Shown here: positions 23,692-33,329 of the stretch, one piece after another
How the letters are laid out: each line of letters starts with the position of its first letter
Position numbering within the stretch: position 1 is the first letter of the stretch
Assembly (NCBI RefSeq): GCF_002943105.1
Contig: NZ_PTPZ01000001.1
Coordinates: forward strand, 310,001-374,000
Direction of reading: 5' to 3'
DNA from: Cloacibacterium normanense
GTDB taxonomy: Bacteria; Bacteroidota; Bacteroidia; Flavobacteriales; Weeksellaceae
Length of the DNA: 64,000 nucleotides
Translations under genes and position numbers: made by a program
Notes under the pieces: generated by a model
The model's database searches: none
What the model saw: the letters and a program-made list of their open reading frames with translations, nothing else
Told to the model about the DNA's origin: nothing

Positions 23692-25602
23692 TTAGTTGAT
23701 CCTTCCATCTTTTATTTCGTCTACAATTTCTGGATTGAGTAGGGTAGAAATATCTCCGAAGTTGCTGAAATCTCCTTCGGCAATTTTTCTTAAAATTCTA
23801 CGCATAATTTTTCCAGAACGTGTTTTTGGCAGGCCAGAAACAAACTGTATTTTATCTAATTTAGCTATTGGACCGATGGTATCAGAAATCAGCATATTGA
23901 TTTCTTTTCTCAAGTGGTCTTTGTCTCTGCTTTCACCAGTTTCTTTTAGAATGACAAATCCGTACAATGCATTTCCTTTAATATCATGAGGGAAACCTAC
24001 AATTGCAGATTCTGCAACAGCAGGGTGTAAGTTGATGCTATCTTCAATAGGTGCAGTTCCTAAATTATGTCCAGAAACGATGATCACATCATCTACACGA
24101 CCTGTAATTCTATAATACCCTGTTTCGTCTCTTAATGCGCCATCACCTGTGAAATATTTCCCTGGGAAAGCAGTGAAATACGTTTCTTTATATCTTTGAT
24201 GGTCGCCCCAAATTGTTCTGGCAATTCCCGGCCAAGGAAAACGGATACAAAGGTTTCCATCTACTTGATTTCCTGTGATTTCATTTCTTTTTTCATCCAT
24301 TAGAACCGGTTGAATTCCCGGAAGTGGAAGGGTAGCGTAAGTTGGCTTAGTTGGCGTAACAAAAGGAAGCGGAGAAATCATAATTCCGCCTGTTTCGGTT
24401 TGCCACCAAGTATCTACTATTGGACATTTTTTCTTGCCAACATGGTCATTATACCAATGCCAAGCTTCGTCATTAATAGGCTCACCTACTGAACCAATCA
24501 CTCTAAGACTTGATAAATCATGTTTTTCAACCCAAGAAGAAGATTCTTTAGCCAAAGAACGAATCGCAGTAGGAGCGGTGTAGAATTGCGTTACTTTATG
24601 CTTTTCAATCACAGCCCAGAAACGGTCTGGCTCTGGATAAGTAGGAACGCCTTCAAAAATAACCGTAGTTGCTCCGTTAGTTAGGGGTCCGTAAAGAATG
24701 TAAGAATGACCTGTAATCCAACCAATATCTGCAGTACACCAATAAATATCATTTTCTTTATAATTGAAAACATTTTTAAAGGTATAACCGGTGTAAACCA
24801 TGTAACCAGCAGTAGTGTGCAACATTCCTTTTGGCTTTCCTGTAGAACCAGAAGTGTAAAGAATGAATAATGGATCTTCTGCATCCATAATTTTTGTAAC
24901 GAAATCAGCAGAAGCTTTTGGATAATAATCATCTAACCAAACATCTCTTCCTTCTTTCATTTTCACTTCGGTGTTGGTTCTTTTTACCACCAATACTTTT
25001 TCTACAGAAGGTGTTTTTTCTACGGCTTCATCGATGATTCCTTTTAGGTCAATAGCTTTGTTTCCTCTGTAACTTCCGTCTGAAGTAATAATCATTTTTG
25101 CTTCACAGTCATTCACTCTAGAAGTTACTGCAGAAGCAGAAAATCCAGCGAAAATAACAGAATGTACTGCACCCATTTTAGCACAAGCCAACATAGTAAC
25201 CGCCAATTCTGGAATCATCGGTAAATAAATACAAACTCTGTCACCTTTTTTTACGCCCAATTCTGTAAGAACATTCGCCATTTTGCAAACTCTCTCGTGA
25301 AGTTCACGATAAGAAATGTATTGCGCTTCTTCATTTGGATCGTTAGGTTCCCAGATAATCGCGGTTTTATCACCTCTTTCTGCTAAATGTCTGTCTAAAC
25401 AGTTTTTGGTAATATTGAGTTTTGCCCCTTTAAACCATTCGATTTTGGCTTCTTCCATGTCAAATTTTACCACTTTGTTCCAGCGCTGATACCAAACAAA
25501 GTTTTCATCTGCAATTTTGTCCCAGAATTTTTTAGGATTCTTGATTGATTTTTTGTACTGCTTGAAATAATCAGGCAAATCGTGAATTACATAATTTTTC
25601 AT
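23692..25602 (-). CDS. acs: Acetyl-CoA synthetase (AMP-forming)
   Basis: Acs activates acetate to acetyl-CoA via acetyl-AMP. The 636-residue protein has the ANL-superfamily core motif LYTSGSTGKPKGMLHT and WWQTETGG. The C-terminal hinge block ends in PKTRSGKIMRRILR, whose Lys is the usual acetylation-controlled catalytic residue. It is the last gene of a minus-strand module that starts with a porin and carrier and includes a kinase/receiver pair. The terminator at 23637 ends the operon. prpE lies 45 bp upstream. Confidence 0.95.
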   Translation of the reverse strand: MKNYVIHDLPDYFKQYKKSIKNPKKFWDKIADENFVWYQRWNKVVKFDMEEAKIEWFKGAKLNITKNCLDRHLAERGDKTAIIWEPNDPNEEAQYISYRELHERVCKMANVLTELGVKKGDRVCIYLPMIPELAVTMLACAKMGAVHSVIFAGFSASAVTSRVNDCEAKMIITSDGSYRGNKAIDLKGIIDEAVEKTPSVEKVLVVKRTNTEVKMKEGRDVWLDDYYPKASADFVTKIMDAEDPLFILYTSGSTGKPKGMLHTTAGYMVYTGYTFKNVFNYKENDIYWCTADIGWITGHSYILYGPLTNGATTVIFEGVPTYPEPDRFWAVIEKHKVTQFYTAPTAIRSLAKESSSWVEKHDLSSLRVIGSVGEPINDEAWHWYNDHVGKKKCPIVDTWWQTETGGIMISPLPFVTPTKPTYATLPLPGIQPVLMDEKRNEITGNQVDGNLCIRFPWPGIARTIWGDHQRYKETYFTAFPGKYFTGDGALRDETGYYRITGRVDDVIIVSGHNLGTAPIEDSINLHPAVAESAIVGFPHDIKGNALYGFVILKETGESRDKDHLRKEINMLISDTIGPIAKLDKIQFVSGLPKTRSGKIMRRILRKIAEGDFSNFGDISTLLNPEIVDEIKDGRIN

Positions 25603-25647
25603 ATCAAATTTTAATTTTTTTAGATTCCTTGTGAAAGGAAAGTATCT

Positions 25648-27540
25648 TTATTTTCTATATTCTTCGAATTTTTCTTGAAGTTCACCAATGATTGCTTCAT
25701 CATCTATGGTAGAAGGAATTTGGAATTCTTTTCCGTCTAACATAGTTCTGATGAGCTTTCTCAAAATTTTTCCACTTCGGGTTTTTGGGAGTCGTTTTAC
25801 CACGACAATGTTTCTTAATGCGGCAACTGCTCCAATTTTTTCTCTAACCAATGCTATGACTTCTTTTTCAACTTCGGTTTCAGAAATTTGAGTTCCAGAT
25901 TTTAAAACCACCAATCCGAAAGGAATTTGACCTTTTAAATCATCTTCTATTCCTACTACACAGCATTCTGCTACATCTTTGTGCCCAGAAACGGCTTCTT
26001 CCATTTCTGCGGTCGAAAGTCGGTGTCCTGCTACATTGATGATGTCATCTACTCTTCCAGTGATGAAAATATATCCGTCTTCATCTCTGATGGCGCCATC
26101 TCCAGAAAAATAATATCCTGGGAATTTTGCTAAATAACCATAGTGGAATCTTTCATAATCTCCCCAAATTCCCATTAAAGCTCCTGGAGGAAGCGGTAGT
26201 TTTATCACCAAATAACCTTCGTGATGTGCTTCTAGTTCGTAACCTTCTTCGTCAAAGATTTTAATATCATAACCCGGTATTGGTTTTCCAGCGGAAGCAC
26301 GTTTTACGCCATCGTCTTCTACGCCGCGCATCAGTGATAACATAGGCCAACCAGATTCTGTTTGCCACCAATGGTCAATAGGAGTGATGCCTACTTTTTC
26401 TTCGTACCAGTCTAACGTGGCTACATCGCATCTTTCACCCGCTAAAAACTGGGTTCTGAAATGGGATAAATCGTATTTTTTGATGAATTCACCATCTGGA
26501 TCTTCTTTTTTAATCGCTCTAATAGCAGTAGGAGCGGTAAACATCACAGAAACTTTATATTCAGAGAGAATTCTCCAAGTAATTCCTGCATCTGGCGTCA
26601 TAATCGGTTTTCCTTCGAAAATAATAGAGGTATTTCTGTTGATGAGCGGTCCGTAAATAATGTAACTGTGACCAACTACCCAACCAATATCTGAAGCAGC
26701 CCAGAAAACTTCGCCGGGTTTTGCTCCATAAATTTTTTCAATGGAAAATTTAAGTGCGGTGGCATAACCTCCCGTATCACGTACTACACCTTTCGGTTTT
26801 CCTGTAGTTCCTGAGGTATAAAGAATATAAAGTGGATGTGTAGATTTTACAGGAACGCAATCTGCAGGTTCTGATTTTTCTAACAATTCTTGAAAATTGG
26901 TCAGTTGAGGTTCGTTTTCCCAATCTACTTTATTTCCCCAAAGTTGACGGTCAAAAACCACAATATGTTCAGGTTTATGAGCAGCCATTTCATAAGCTTC
27001 TTTCACGAAAGGCAAATAAGGAATTCTCTTTTTTACTTCTACACCAGCGCTTGCAGTAATAATTGCTTTTGGATTACAATCATCAATTCTAATGGCTAAT
27101 TCATGTGGCGCAAAACCTCCAAAAACCACAGAATGAGTGATTCCTAATCTAGCACAAGCGAGCATTGCATAGGCAGCTTGAGGAATCATAGGCATGTAAA
27201 TAATGGCATTGTCACCTTTTTTTAACCCTAACGATTTCAAACCTCCTGCGAATTTTGATACATTTTCTTTTAACTCGTTAAAAGTAATTTTCTGTTTCGT
27301 ATCCGTAACAGGGGAGTCATAAATGTAGGCAACTTGGTCACCATAACCATCTTCTATGTGCTTGTCTATGGCGAGATAACATGCGTTCAACTCTCCATCT
27401 GCAAACCATACAGGATAGTTGTTTTCTCCTTGAGAAAGAATCGTTTGAGGTTTTTTGAACCAATGAATTTGGTCGGCTTGTTCTGCCCAAAATTGTTCCT
27501 TGTTTTCAATACTGTTCAAGAACATTTCATGCGCTTTCAT
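25648..27540 (-). CDS. prpE: Propionyl-CoA synthetase-like acyl-CoA ligase
   Basis: This second AMP-forming ligase (630 residues) is closer to PrpE than to Acs. It has the family-specific N-terminus with EQFWAEQADQIHW, the ATP motif LYTSGTTGKPKGVVRDTGGY and IDHWWQTESGWPM. The C-terminal catalytic Lys is in LPKTRSGKILRKL. Propionate is the likely substrate, but acetate or other short acids are possible. It is paired with acs in one operon, so the cell activates a range of short-chain acids through this locus. Confidence 0.85.
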   Translation of the reverse strand: MKAHEMFLNSIENKEQFWAEQADQIHWFKKPQTILSQGENNYPVWFADGELNACYLAIDKHIEDGYGDQVAYIYDSPVTDTKQKITFNELKENVSKFAGGLKSLGLKKGDNAIIYMPMIPQAAYAMLACARLGITHSVVFGGFAPHELAIRIDDCNPKAIITASAGVEVKKRIPYLPFVKEAYEMAAHKPEHIVVFDRQLWGNKVDWENEPQLTNFQELLEKSEPADCVPVKSTHPLYILYTSGTTGKPKGVVRDTGGYATALKFSIEKIYGAKPGEVFWAASDIGWVVGHSYIIYGPLINRNTSIIFEGKPIMTPDAGITWRILSEYKVSVMFTAPTAIRAIKKEDPDGEFIKKYDLSHFRTQFLAGERCDVATLDWYEEKVGITPIDHWWQTESGWPMLSLMRGVEDDGVKRASAGKPIPGYDIKIFDEEGYELEAHHEGYLVIKLPLPPGALMGIWGDYERFHYGYLAKFPGYYFSGDGAIRDEDGYIFITGRVDDIINVAGHRLSTAEMEEAVSGHKDVAECCVVGIEDDLKGQIPFGLVVLKSGTQISETEVEKEVIALVREKIGAVAALRNIVVVKRLPKTRSGKILRKLIRTMLDGKEFQIPSTIDDEAIIGELQEKFEEYRK

Positions 27541-27616
27541 AATTTTAGATTTTTTTGGATTTGGATTTCAGATTTTACACTGAAACAATTAATATTTTGT
27601 AGATTTTTTTTAAATT

Positions 27617-27979
27617 TTAAGCTAACAATTCTTCCACTTGCTGAACCAGTTTCTTGATAGAGTAAGGCTTGGTAACATAAGCATCAGCTCCCAGACTCAA
27701 ACCTTTTTCGATGTCTGCAGGATTGGTTTTTGCAGATAAGAAAATGACTTTACATTGATTGAGTTTTTCTTGTTTTTTTATTTCTTGCAACGTGGTGTAA
27801 CCATCTACATTGGGCATCATGATATCGAGTAAAATAATATCTGGTGTTTCCTCCTTTAATAATTCTAAAACTTCCGAGCCATCTCTTGCGATGAAGACTT
27901 CATAACCTGCTTTTCGGAAGGTGTATTCTAAGGTCATGATGATTTTGTGTTCGTCGTCTGCTATAAGTATCTTTTTCAT
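27617..27979 (-). CDS. Receiver-only response regulator (CheY-like)
   Basis: The 120-residue protein is a single receiver domain with the acidic pocket (Asp9, Asp10), phosphorylation site Asp52 (LLDIMMP), Ser82 and Lys104 (VTKP). There is no DNA-binding output domain. It lies between prpE and the gene for the transporter-fused kinase, which is its likely partner although a four-helix-bundle gene now separates them. It must act through protein contacts or by feeding back on the kinase. Confidence 0.92.
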   Translation of the reverse strand: MKKILIADDEHKIIMTLEYTFRKAGYEVFIARDGSEVLELLKEETPDIILLDIMMPNVDGYTTLQEIKKQEKLNQCKVIFLSAKTNPADIEKGLSLGADAYVTKPYSIKKLVQQVEELLA

Positions 27980-27987
27980 TTTTATTT

Positions 27988-28022
27988 TAGATTTCAGATG
28001 TTAGACATCAGATTTTAGATTT
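27988..28022. repeat. Heptamer array, five units, overlapping a stop codon
   Basis: Five 7-bp units in register (TAGATTT, CAGATGT, TAGACAT, CAGATTT and TAGATTT). The stop codon of the four-helix-bundle gene (28015-28017) lies inside. The centre can fold as GATG-TTAGA-CATC. Confidence 0.85.
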
Positions 28023-28368
28023 TTAAATTTATTTTAAAACTGTAAATCATTTTTTGAATTTCATTTAATTCTGATAATAAAATGTTTACTTTTTCTTCTT
28101 TCATTAATTCTAGTTCTTTAATTAAAATAAGTTGTGTTTGGAGTTCAAAAGAAGAACCATTTGCGATTCCTAAAAAATGATTGAACTCGGTATTGCTATT
28201 TCTACCAGCGCCTTCTGCAATATTCGAAGGAATAGAAATGGCAGCTCTTTTTATTTGAGAAATTAATCCAAATTTTTCTTCATGGGGTATCTCTGTACAT
28301 GCTAAATATATATTTTTTGCGAGTTGAATTGATTTTTGCCAAAAAATTAATTTTTCAAATTGATGCAT
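28015..28368 (-). CDS. Four-helix bundle protein (23S rRNA IVS / Avd-like family)
   Basis: The 117-residue protein belongs to the bundle family first seen in 23S rRNA intervening sequences. It opens with FEKLIFWQKSIQLAKNIY, then has the core motif ISQIKRAAISIPSNIAEGAGR and the FNHFLGIANGSSFELQTQL helix. Relatives include the Avd accessory protein of diversity-generating elements; function is otherwise unknown. It sits inside the two-component operon, between receiver and kinase genes, with a heptamer array at each edge. This looks like an inserted cassette. Confidence 0.9.
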   Translation of the reverse strand: MHQFEKLIFWQKSIQLAKNIYLACTEIPHEEKFGLISQIKRAAISIPSNIAEGAGRNSNTEFNHFLGIANGSSFELQTQLILIKELELMKEEKVNILLSELNEIQKMIYSFKINLKI

Positions 28369-28403
28369 GGTTATTTTATGTTTTTATAATTGATATTCTT
28401 ATA

Positions 28404-28438
28404 TCTAGTATCTCAAATCTCATGTCTCAAATCTCAAG
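28404..28438. repeat. Heptamer array, five units, overlapping the kinase stop codon
   Basis: Five 7-bp units all starting TCT (TCTAGTA, TCTCAAA, TCTCATG, TCTCAAA, TCTCAAG). The stop codon of the kinase gene (28420-28422) lies inside, so the array encodes the last residues of the kinase. Confidence 0.87.
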
Positions 28439-31080
28439 ATAATGTTAAAAACCACTCCAATTTCTTTATTTTCTGCGGAGATTTCGCCTTTGTGCGCTTC
28501 AATAATTTTTTTACAAATGGCTAATCCTAATCCTGTTCCTATGGGTTTTCTAATGTTTTGATTTTTGGATTGATAAAACTTATCGAAAATCAGTTCTATA
28601 TCTTCTTCAGGGATTTTTTTACCCGTGTTGAAAATGCTGATGTTCAGTTGTCCCTCTTTTTCTATAAATTTAGTTTGAATCATGCCACTTTCATCTGTGA
28701 ATTTGTAAGCATTTCCTAAAATATTCTGAAAAACTTGAATCATTCTGGCTTCATCATATTCGTATTCTTTTTGGTTCAATAAATCAATTTCAGAATGGTG
28801 AATATTTTTCTGTTGAATCAAATGCAGAATAGGTTTTAACGCTTTGTGATAAGTCTCTACAATATTATTTTTCTGAATATTAAGTTGAATAATTCCTGAT
28901 TCTAACTTGTCTAAATACAAAATATCATTGATGATTTCGTTCAATCGGTCAGACTCAGAAATGATGTTTCCTAAGAACTCTTTTTTAATTTCGGTAGGGA
29001 TTTCGTCATCGTCTAACAGAATTTCGCTGGCAGCTCTAATTGCGGTGATAGGTGTTCTGAGTTCATGAGCTACAGAATCTAGGAAATCATCTTTTTGTTT
29101 GTCTTTTTCAATCAAATTGGTGTTGGCAACTTGCAAATCTTCAGAAAGTCTTCTGAGTTGTTTAGACTGTTCGGTGAGTTTTCTATTGAGGGTGATGTTT
29201 TCTTTAGATTCTTCTAAAATATTGAGTACTTCTGGCAAAGAAATTTTATCTTCTTTGGTGACGCCTTCCACCAAAATTTTGGCAGAAGCAGTACCGATTC
29301 TTCCCGCCAAAAGGTTTTCCGAAAACTTAATCAAACGTGAGTCAGCAGTATCGGTTTCATCTGTAATATTGTATTTCATATTAAAGATTTTCAGCGCTTG
29401 TTTGGTTTTTTTTTCGCCTAAAAATCTTACCAGAATTTTTTCAATATCAGAAATATTCGCTTTTCCTTTCCAGATGTATGCGCCTTCATGATTTTGAATG
29501 TATTGGTCTATATCAATATAAATTTCTGCAAAATTTCGCTCTCTGTAATTGCCTTTTACACTTACTGAAATCACTGCAAAAAGGAAAGAATTGACTAAAA
29601 TGCTCCAGAAAAAAACTTGAGCAAGGGTAGACAGATAAGGAATTCTAAAAAAATCAAGAATTCTATAATTTTCTAATGAAAATTCAGGGTTAATGGTCTG
29701 GATATATTGTGGAATAATCAAATTCACATAACAAATAATAACTCCCGCGATAATTCCTGTTACAGCACCATAATAACTGCCTCTTCTCCAAAAGATAGCC
29801 CCAAAAAATGAAGGTGCTAATTGAGCAATGAGTACAAATGAAACCAAACCTACAGAGAATAAACTGGATTTGATGATGAGGTATTTGTAGAATAAAAACG
29901 CAGAAATAATCAACATGAAAATGCTTACTTTTCTGATGCTCACAATATTCTTCGTATTGAAATTTTCTGGATTTTTCTTGAAAGTATCAATCCAACCGTA
30001 AGGAATAATGACATTGTTCGAAAGCATGACAGAAAGCGTAATACTCGAAATGATAATCATAGAAACACTGGCACTTAATCCACCTAAAAATACCATCACA
30101 GAAACCAATATATTTCCAAATTTTTGAGGAATAAGAATAGGGAAAAGCTCTGGATTTACATTTTGACCTTCAAAGAGAATTCTTCCGCCCCATGCAATTG
30201 GGAATACAAAAAAATTAAAAATCAAAAGGTAAAGCGGAAACAACCAAATGGCTGTTTTCAAGTGTTTTTCCTTTCTGTTTTCTACAATTGTGGTGTGGAA
30301 TTGTCTTGGCAATAGAAAAATGGCAGACATAGAAAGGAGAGACGTAATTGCGAAATTAATGCTTCCTTCTAATCCATTAAAAGTGTTTTTAGCAGCAAAA
30401 TCCTCAAATTTTTGAGCCTGTTGATAGATGTCTTCAAAACCATTGAAAACTCCATATGTTACAAATAAACCGAGGACTACAAAGAATATCAATTTTAAGA
30501 AACTTTCTACAGCTACTGCAGAAATAATTCCCAATCTTTTTTCTGAAGCATCTACATACCTCGTTCCGTAATAAGATGAAAAAATAGCAATAAGAATCAC
30601 CACATAAGTCGCAGTATCGGTAAAAACATTGTCCGAGTTTTCAGAAAGGGTAATCTGATGAAAAGTATCAGAAATCGCTTTAATTTGGATTCCGATATAT
30701 GGAATAATCGCGAGAATACAAACGATGGAAATCAGTGCGCCAAAAGATCTACTGTTTCCGTATCTCAAAGAAATAAAATCGGCAATTGAACTGATTTTAT
30801 TGACTCTAGAAATTCTAATGATTTTATTATTGATGACAATCCAAGCGGGAATAATAATAATAGGACCGATGTAAATTGCCAAATATTCTAAACCTTGATT
30901 AGCAGCAACACCAATACTTCCGTAATACGTCCAAGCGGTGCAATATACCGCTAATGAAAGGGAATAAATATAAGGATTATTCGCCCAAAAATTACTCTTC
31001 TTCTTCTCTGCCCAGTAAGCAATGAAGAACAAAAGTGCTAAATAAAGCATGATGATGGCAAATAACTGAAAATTATTCAT
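28420..31080 (-). CDS. Sodium:solute symporter-fused sensor histidine kinase (CrbS/CbrA-like)
   Basis: The N-terminal half (about residues 1-500) is an SLC5-type sodium:solute symporter with some 13 membrane helices. A STAC-like linker follows, then a coiled coil and a kinase core with H-box HELRTP (His near residue 672), N-box FQNILGNAYKF and G-box GTGLGLAICKKI. There is no attached receiver. The ATG at 31080 (886 residues) is a better start than the TTG one codon earlier. CrbS in Vibrio and Pseudomonas has this architecture and controls acs. Here the kinase gene lies in the same cluster as acs and prpE. It overlaps the upstream small membrane protein gene by 8 bp. Confidence 0.9.
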   Translation of the reverse strand: MNNFQLFAIIMLYLALLFFIAYWAEKKKSNFWANNPYIYSLSLAVYCTAWTYYGSIGVAANQGLEYLAIYIGPIIIIPAWIVINNKIIRISRVNKISSIADFISLRYGNSRSFGALISIVCILAIIPYIGIQIKAISDTFHQITLSENSDNVFTDTATYVVILIAIFSSYYGTRYVDASEKRLGIISAVAVESFLKLIFFVVLGLFVTYGVFNGFEDIYQQAQKFEDFAAKNTFNGLEGSINFAITSLLSMSAIFLLPRQFHTTIVENRKEKHLKTAIWLFPLYLLIFNFFVFPIAWGGRILFEGQNVNPELFPILIPQKFGNILVSVMVFLGGLSASVSMIIISSITLSVMLSNNVIIPYGWIDTFKKNPENFNTKNIVSIRKVSIFMLIISAFLFYKYLIIKSSLFSVGLVSFVLIAQLAPSFFGAIFWRRGSYYGAVTGIIAGVIICYVNLIIPQYIQTINPEFSLENYRILDFFRIPYLSTLAQVFFWSILVNSFLFAVISVSVKGNYRERNFAEIYIDIDQYIQNHEGAYIWKGKANISDIEKILVRFLGEKKTKQALKIFNMKYNITDETDTADSRLIKFSENLLAGRIGTASAKILVEGVTKEDKISLPEVLNILEESKENITLNRKLTEQSKQLRRLSEDLQVANTNLIEKDKQKDDFLDSVAHELRTPITAIRAASEILLDDDEIPTEIKKEFLGNIISESDRLNEIINDILYLDKLESGIIQLNIQKNNIVETYHKALKPILHLIQQKNIHHSEIDLLNQKEYEYDEARMIQVFQNILGNAYKFTDESGMIQTKFIEKEGQLNISIFNTGKKIPEEDIELIFDKFYQSKNQNIRKPIGTGLGLAICKKIIEAHKGEISAENKEIGVVFNIILRFET

Positions 31081-31267
31081 CAAATTTTTTAAATATTACA
31101 AAAGAAATGATACTTGAAGCGAACCAAATTCCGAAAATGTAAATGTAAATAAACGGAAGCCCAAAATAGGCTTTTACCTGATTGAACAAAAGCAAAATAG
31201 GTGCATTGAACAATACAAAAAGCACCATACTTAGAATCACCAATTTTTGCTCGTGTCTTTTTTTCAT
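31073..31267 (-). CDS. Small two-helix membrane protein upstream of the kinase
   Basis: The 64-residue protein consists of a charged N-terminus and two membrane helices (about residues 9-31 and 38-59). It overlaps the kinase start, which suggests translational coupling. In size and layout it resembles small DUF485/DUF997-like partners of solute:sodium symporters. It may be a subunit or folding partner of the symporter half, but the family could not be confirmed. Confidence 0.75.
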   Translation of the reverse strand: MKKRHEQKLVILSMVLFVLFNAPILLLFNQVKAYFGLPFIYIYIFGIWFASSIISFVIFKKFDE

Positions 31268-31356
31268 TTTTCAGAAGGGTTATCTAAAAATCAGAATTGA
31301 GATTTCAGTTTTCCAATGACTGAAAAAGCTGAAATCTCTTTATCTGATACCAAAAA

Positions 31357-31584
31357 TTATTTTTTATCGGCAGAATATTCGCCTTTCAGAGCATATAAAC
31401 CGAAAGTTGCTAATCCACCTACCACAATAGGCATTAAAATAAAAACGATGATGCTCCCGAAAACCAAGTCTTCTTGTTTACCCGAAGTTATTTTTGGAAT
31501 TCCTAGAACAGTCAATCCAAGGTAAGCTACCACTGCTGCTAGAGCTAGCCAAACGATACCTAATATTTTTTTTATTGCGTCCAT
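31357..31584 (-). CDS. Small membrane protein, DUF6814-like
   Basis: The 75-residue protein has two membrane helices (about residues 6-27 and 41-66) and a charged end (GEYSADKK). From memory it matches a small flavobacterial family (DUF6814) found next to MFS carriers, and the MFS gene here lies 116 bp upstream on the same strand. The role is unknown; it may accompany the carrier. Confidence 0.72.
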   Translation of the reverse strand: MDAIKKILGIVWLALAAVVAYLGLTVLGIPKITSGKQEDLVFGSIIVFILMPIVVGGLATFGLYALKGEYSADKK

Positions 31585-31631
31585 TTTTTTGTTTTTTAAA
31601 GTTAGTAAAAATTTTTAAAATTTTGTTGGGT

Positions 31632-31706
31632 GATAGAAGTTAGATGCAGGGTGCTGTTTTTTTTGTGTAACTTCCTGCATCCATCATCTCTCATCCATCA
31701 TTAATC
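31632..31706. repeat. Two facing heptamer arrays forming a hairpin, overlapping the MFS stop
   Basis: Left part (31632-31659): GATAGAA, GTTAGAT, GCAGGGT and GCTGTTT. Right part (31672-31706): TTCCTGC, ATCCATC, ATCTCTC, ATCCATC and ATTAATC, with the MFS stop codon (31701-31703) in the last unit. GATGCAGG and CCTGCATC can pair across the gap, giving a terminator-like hairpin. Confidence 0.85.
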
Positions 31707-33284
31707 CTCTACATTTCTATCTTTTCCGTCTAGATAAATTACCCCAATGATTAAACTCACCGCTGCTACGATGATTGGATACCAAAGACCTTGTAAGTAA
31801 TATTCTGGATTTCCGGCGTCTTTAGCCGAGGTTACCAAATAAGTAGCTACTGCAGGCAATAAACCTCCGAAGATACCATTACCAATGTGATAAGGAAGCG
31901 ACATAGAAGTATATCTAATTCTGATAGGGAACATTTCTACTAAGAAAGCAGCAATAGGTCCATAAACCATCGTTACGAAAACAACTTGTAAGAAAACCCA
32001 GAAAGCAAGTGTCCATTTGGTAGTACTGTCTATTGTTTTCGTGATTTTAGTTTCTACTTTATCTTTTCCTTTTTCGTCTAGTAAAACTTTTCCGTTTTCT
32101 AGATGTTTAGTCACTACTTCTTTTACATTGCTTCCGTCTGCATAGAATTTTTGAGTAGTGTAAATAGAGTCTACTTTAGTTCCTTCTAGAACTTTAGCAG
32201 TTGCTTCAGAAGTGAATTTGTCTTTTAATTCTTGTTTTTGAGAAAAATCACCTAGTTTAAACATTTGGTTATAAATAGGTCTGTATGCGAAAATTGCCAA
32301 TAAAAGACCAAGCATCATAATTGGTTTTCTTCCTACTTTATCAGATAACCAACCGAATAATACGAATAATGGAGTTCCGATAAATAATGCGGCTGCCATC
32401 AATGAGTCTACTTGTGCAGATTCTATATTCATTACTTTTTGCATGAAAGACATCGCGTAGAACTGACCAGTGTACCAAACTACACCTTGTCCCATTACAG
32501 CACCGAATAATGCTAACAATACATATTTAAAGTTGTATTTATTCCCGAAAGATTCTTTTAATGGATTGGTAGAAGTTTTTCCTTCTTTTTTAGCTTTTGC
32601 AAAAAGTGGAGATTCTTTCATGTTTTTTCTAATGATATAAGAAACGCCCACCATTAAAATAGAAATCCAGAAAGGAACTCTCCATCCCCAATTGTCAAAT
32701 TCTTCTGCAGTTAATGAACTTTTAGTCACCAAAATCACGATAAGTGAAATGAATAAACCAGAAGTGGCAGTGGTCTGAATCCAAGAAGTCCAGTAACCAC
32801 GTCTGTTATGCTCTGCATATTCTGCTACATAAGTTGCAGCACCTCCGTATTCACCACCAAGTGCTAAACCTTGTAATAAACGAAGAATTAATACTAAAAC
32901 TGGAGCCATAAAACCGATGGTTTCATAACTTGGGATACACCCGATTAAGAAAGTAGAGAATCCCATGATTAATAAAGTAACCAAGAAAGTATACTTTCTA
33001 CCAATAATATCCCCTAATCTTCCGAAAAATAAAGCTCCGAAAGGTCTTACTACGAATCCAGCTGCAAAAGTGGCTAGTGTAGATAAAAATGCTGCAGTAG
33101 GATTATCTGCTGGGAAAAATTTAGTAGATAAAACTACAGCTAAACTCCCGAAAATATAGAAATCATACCATTCGATAAGCGTTCCCAGAGAAGACGCCAT
33201 GATAATACTCCAAAGAGTTGAAGATTTTTTACGTTCATCTACGTAAGCATCATGCTCTGCTTGTGTGTTAAATTGATGACTCAT
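31701..33284 (-). CDS. MFS transporter, metabolite:H+ symporter (MHS) type
   Basis: The 527-residue carrier has about 12 membrane helices. It shows MHS signatures: EWYDFYIFGSLA in helix 1, the GRLGDIIGRK loop, GLALGGEYGGAATYVAEYA and the second-half loop LSDKVGRKP. It carries an extra hydrophilic stretch of about 86 residues (roughly 338-423) between helices 9 and 10, predicted on the outer side. MHS members take up proline, citrate, shikimate and similar acids. In this cluster a short-chain monocarboxylate is the most likely cargo. The porin gene lies 45 bp upstream. Confidence 0.88.
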   Translation of the reverse strand: MSHQFNTQAEHDAYVDERKKSSTLWSIIMASSLGTLIEWYDFYIFGSLAVVLSTKFFPADNPTAAFLSTLATFAAGFVVRPFGALFFGRLGDIIGRKYTFLVTLLIMGFSTFLIGCIPSYETIGFMAPVLVLILRLLQGLALGGEYGGAATYVAEYAEHNRRGYWTSWIQTTATSGLFISLIVILVTKSSLTAEEFDNWGWRVPFWISILMVGVSYIIRKNMKESPLFAKAKKEGKTSTNPLKESFGNKYNFKYVLLALFGAVMGQGVVWYTGQFYAMSFMQKVMNIESAQVDSLMAAALFIGTPLFVLFGWLSDKVGRKPIMMLGLLLAIFAYRPIYNQMFKLGDFSQKQELKDKFTSEATAKVLEGTKVDSIYTTQKFYADGSNVKEVVTKHLENGKVLLDEKGKDKVETKITKTIDSTTKWTLAFWVFLQVVFVTMVYGPIAAFLVEMFPIRIRYTSMSLPYHIGNGIFGGLLPAVATYLVTSAKDAGNPEYYLQGLWYPIIVAAVSLIIGVIYLDGKDRNVED

Positions 33285-33329
33285 GTGTTTATTTTTTTAG
33301 TTTTGTTAATAATTTATTGATAAATTTTT

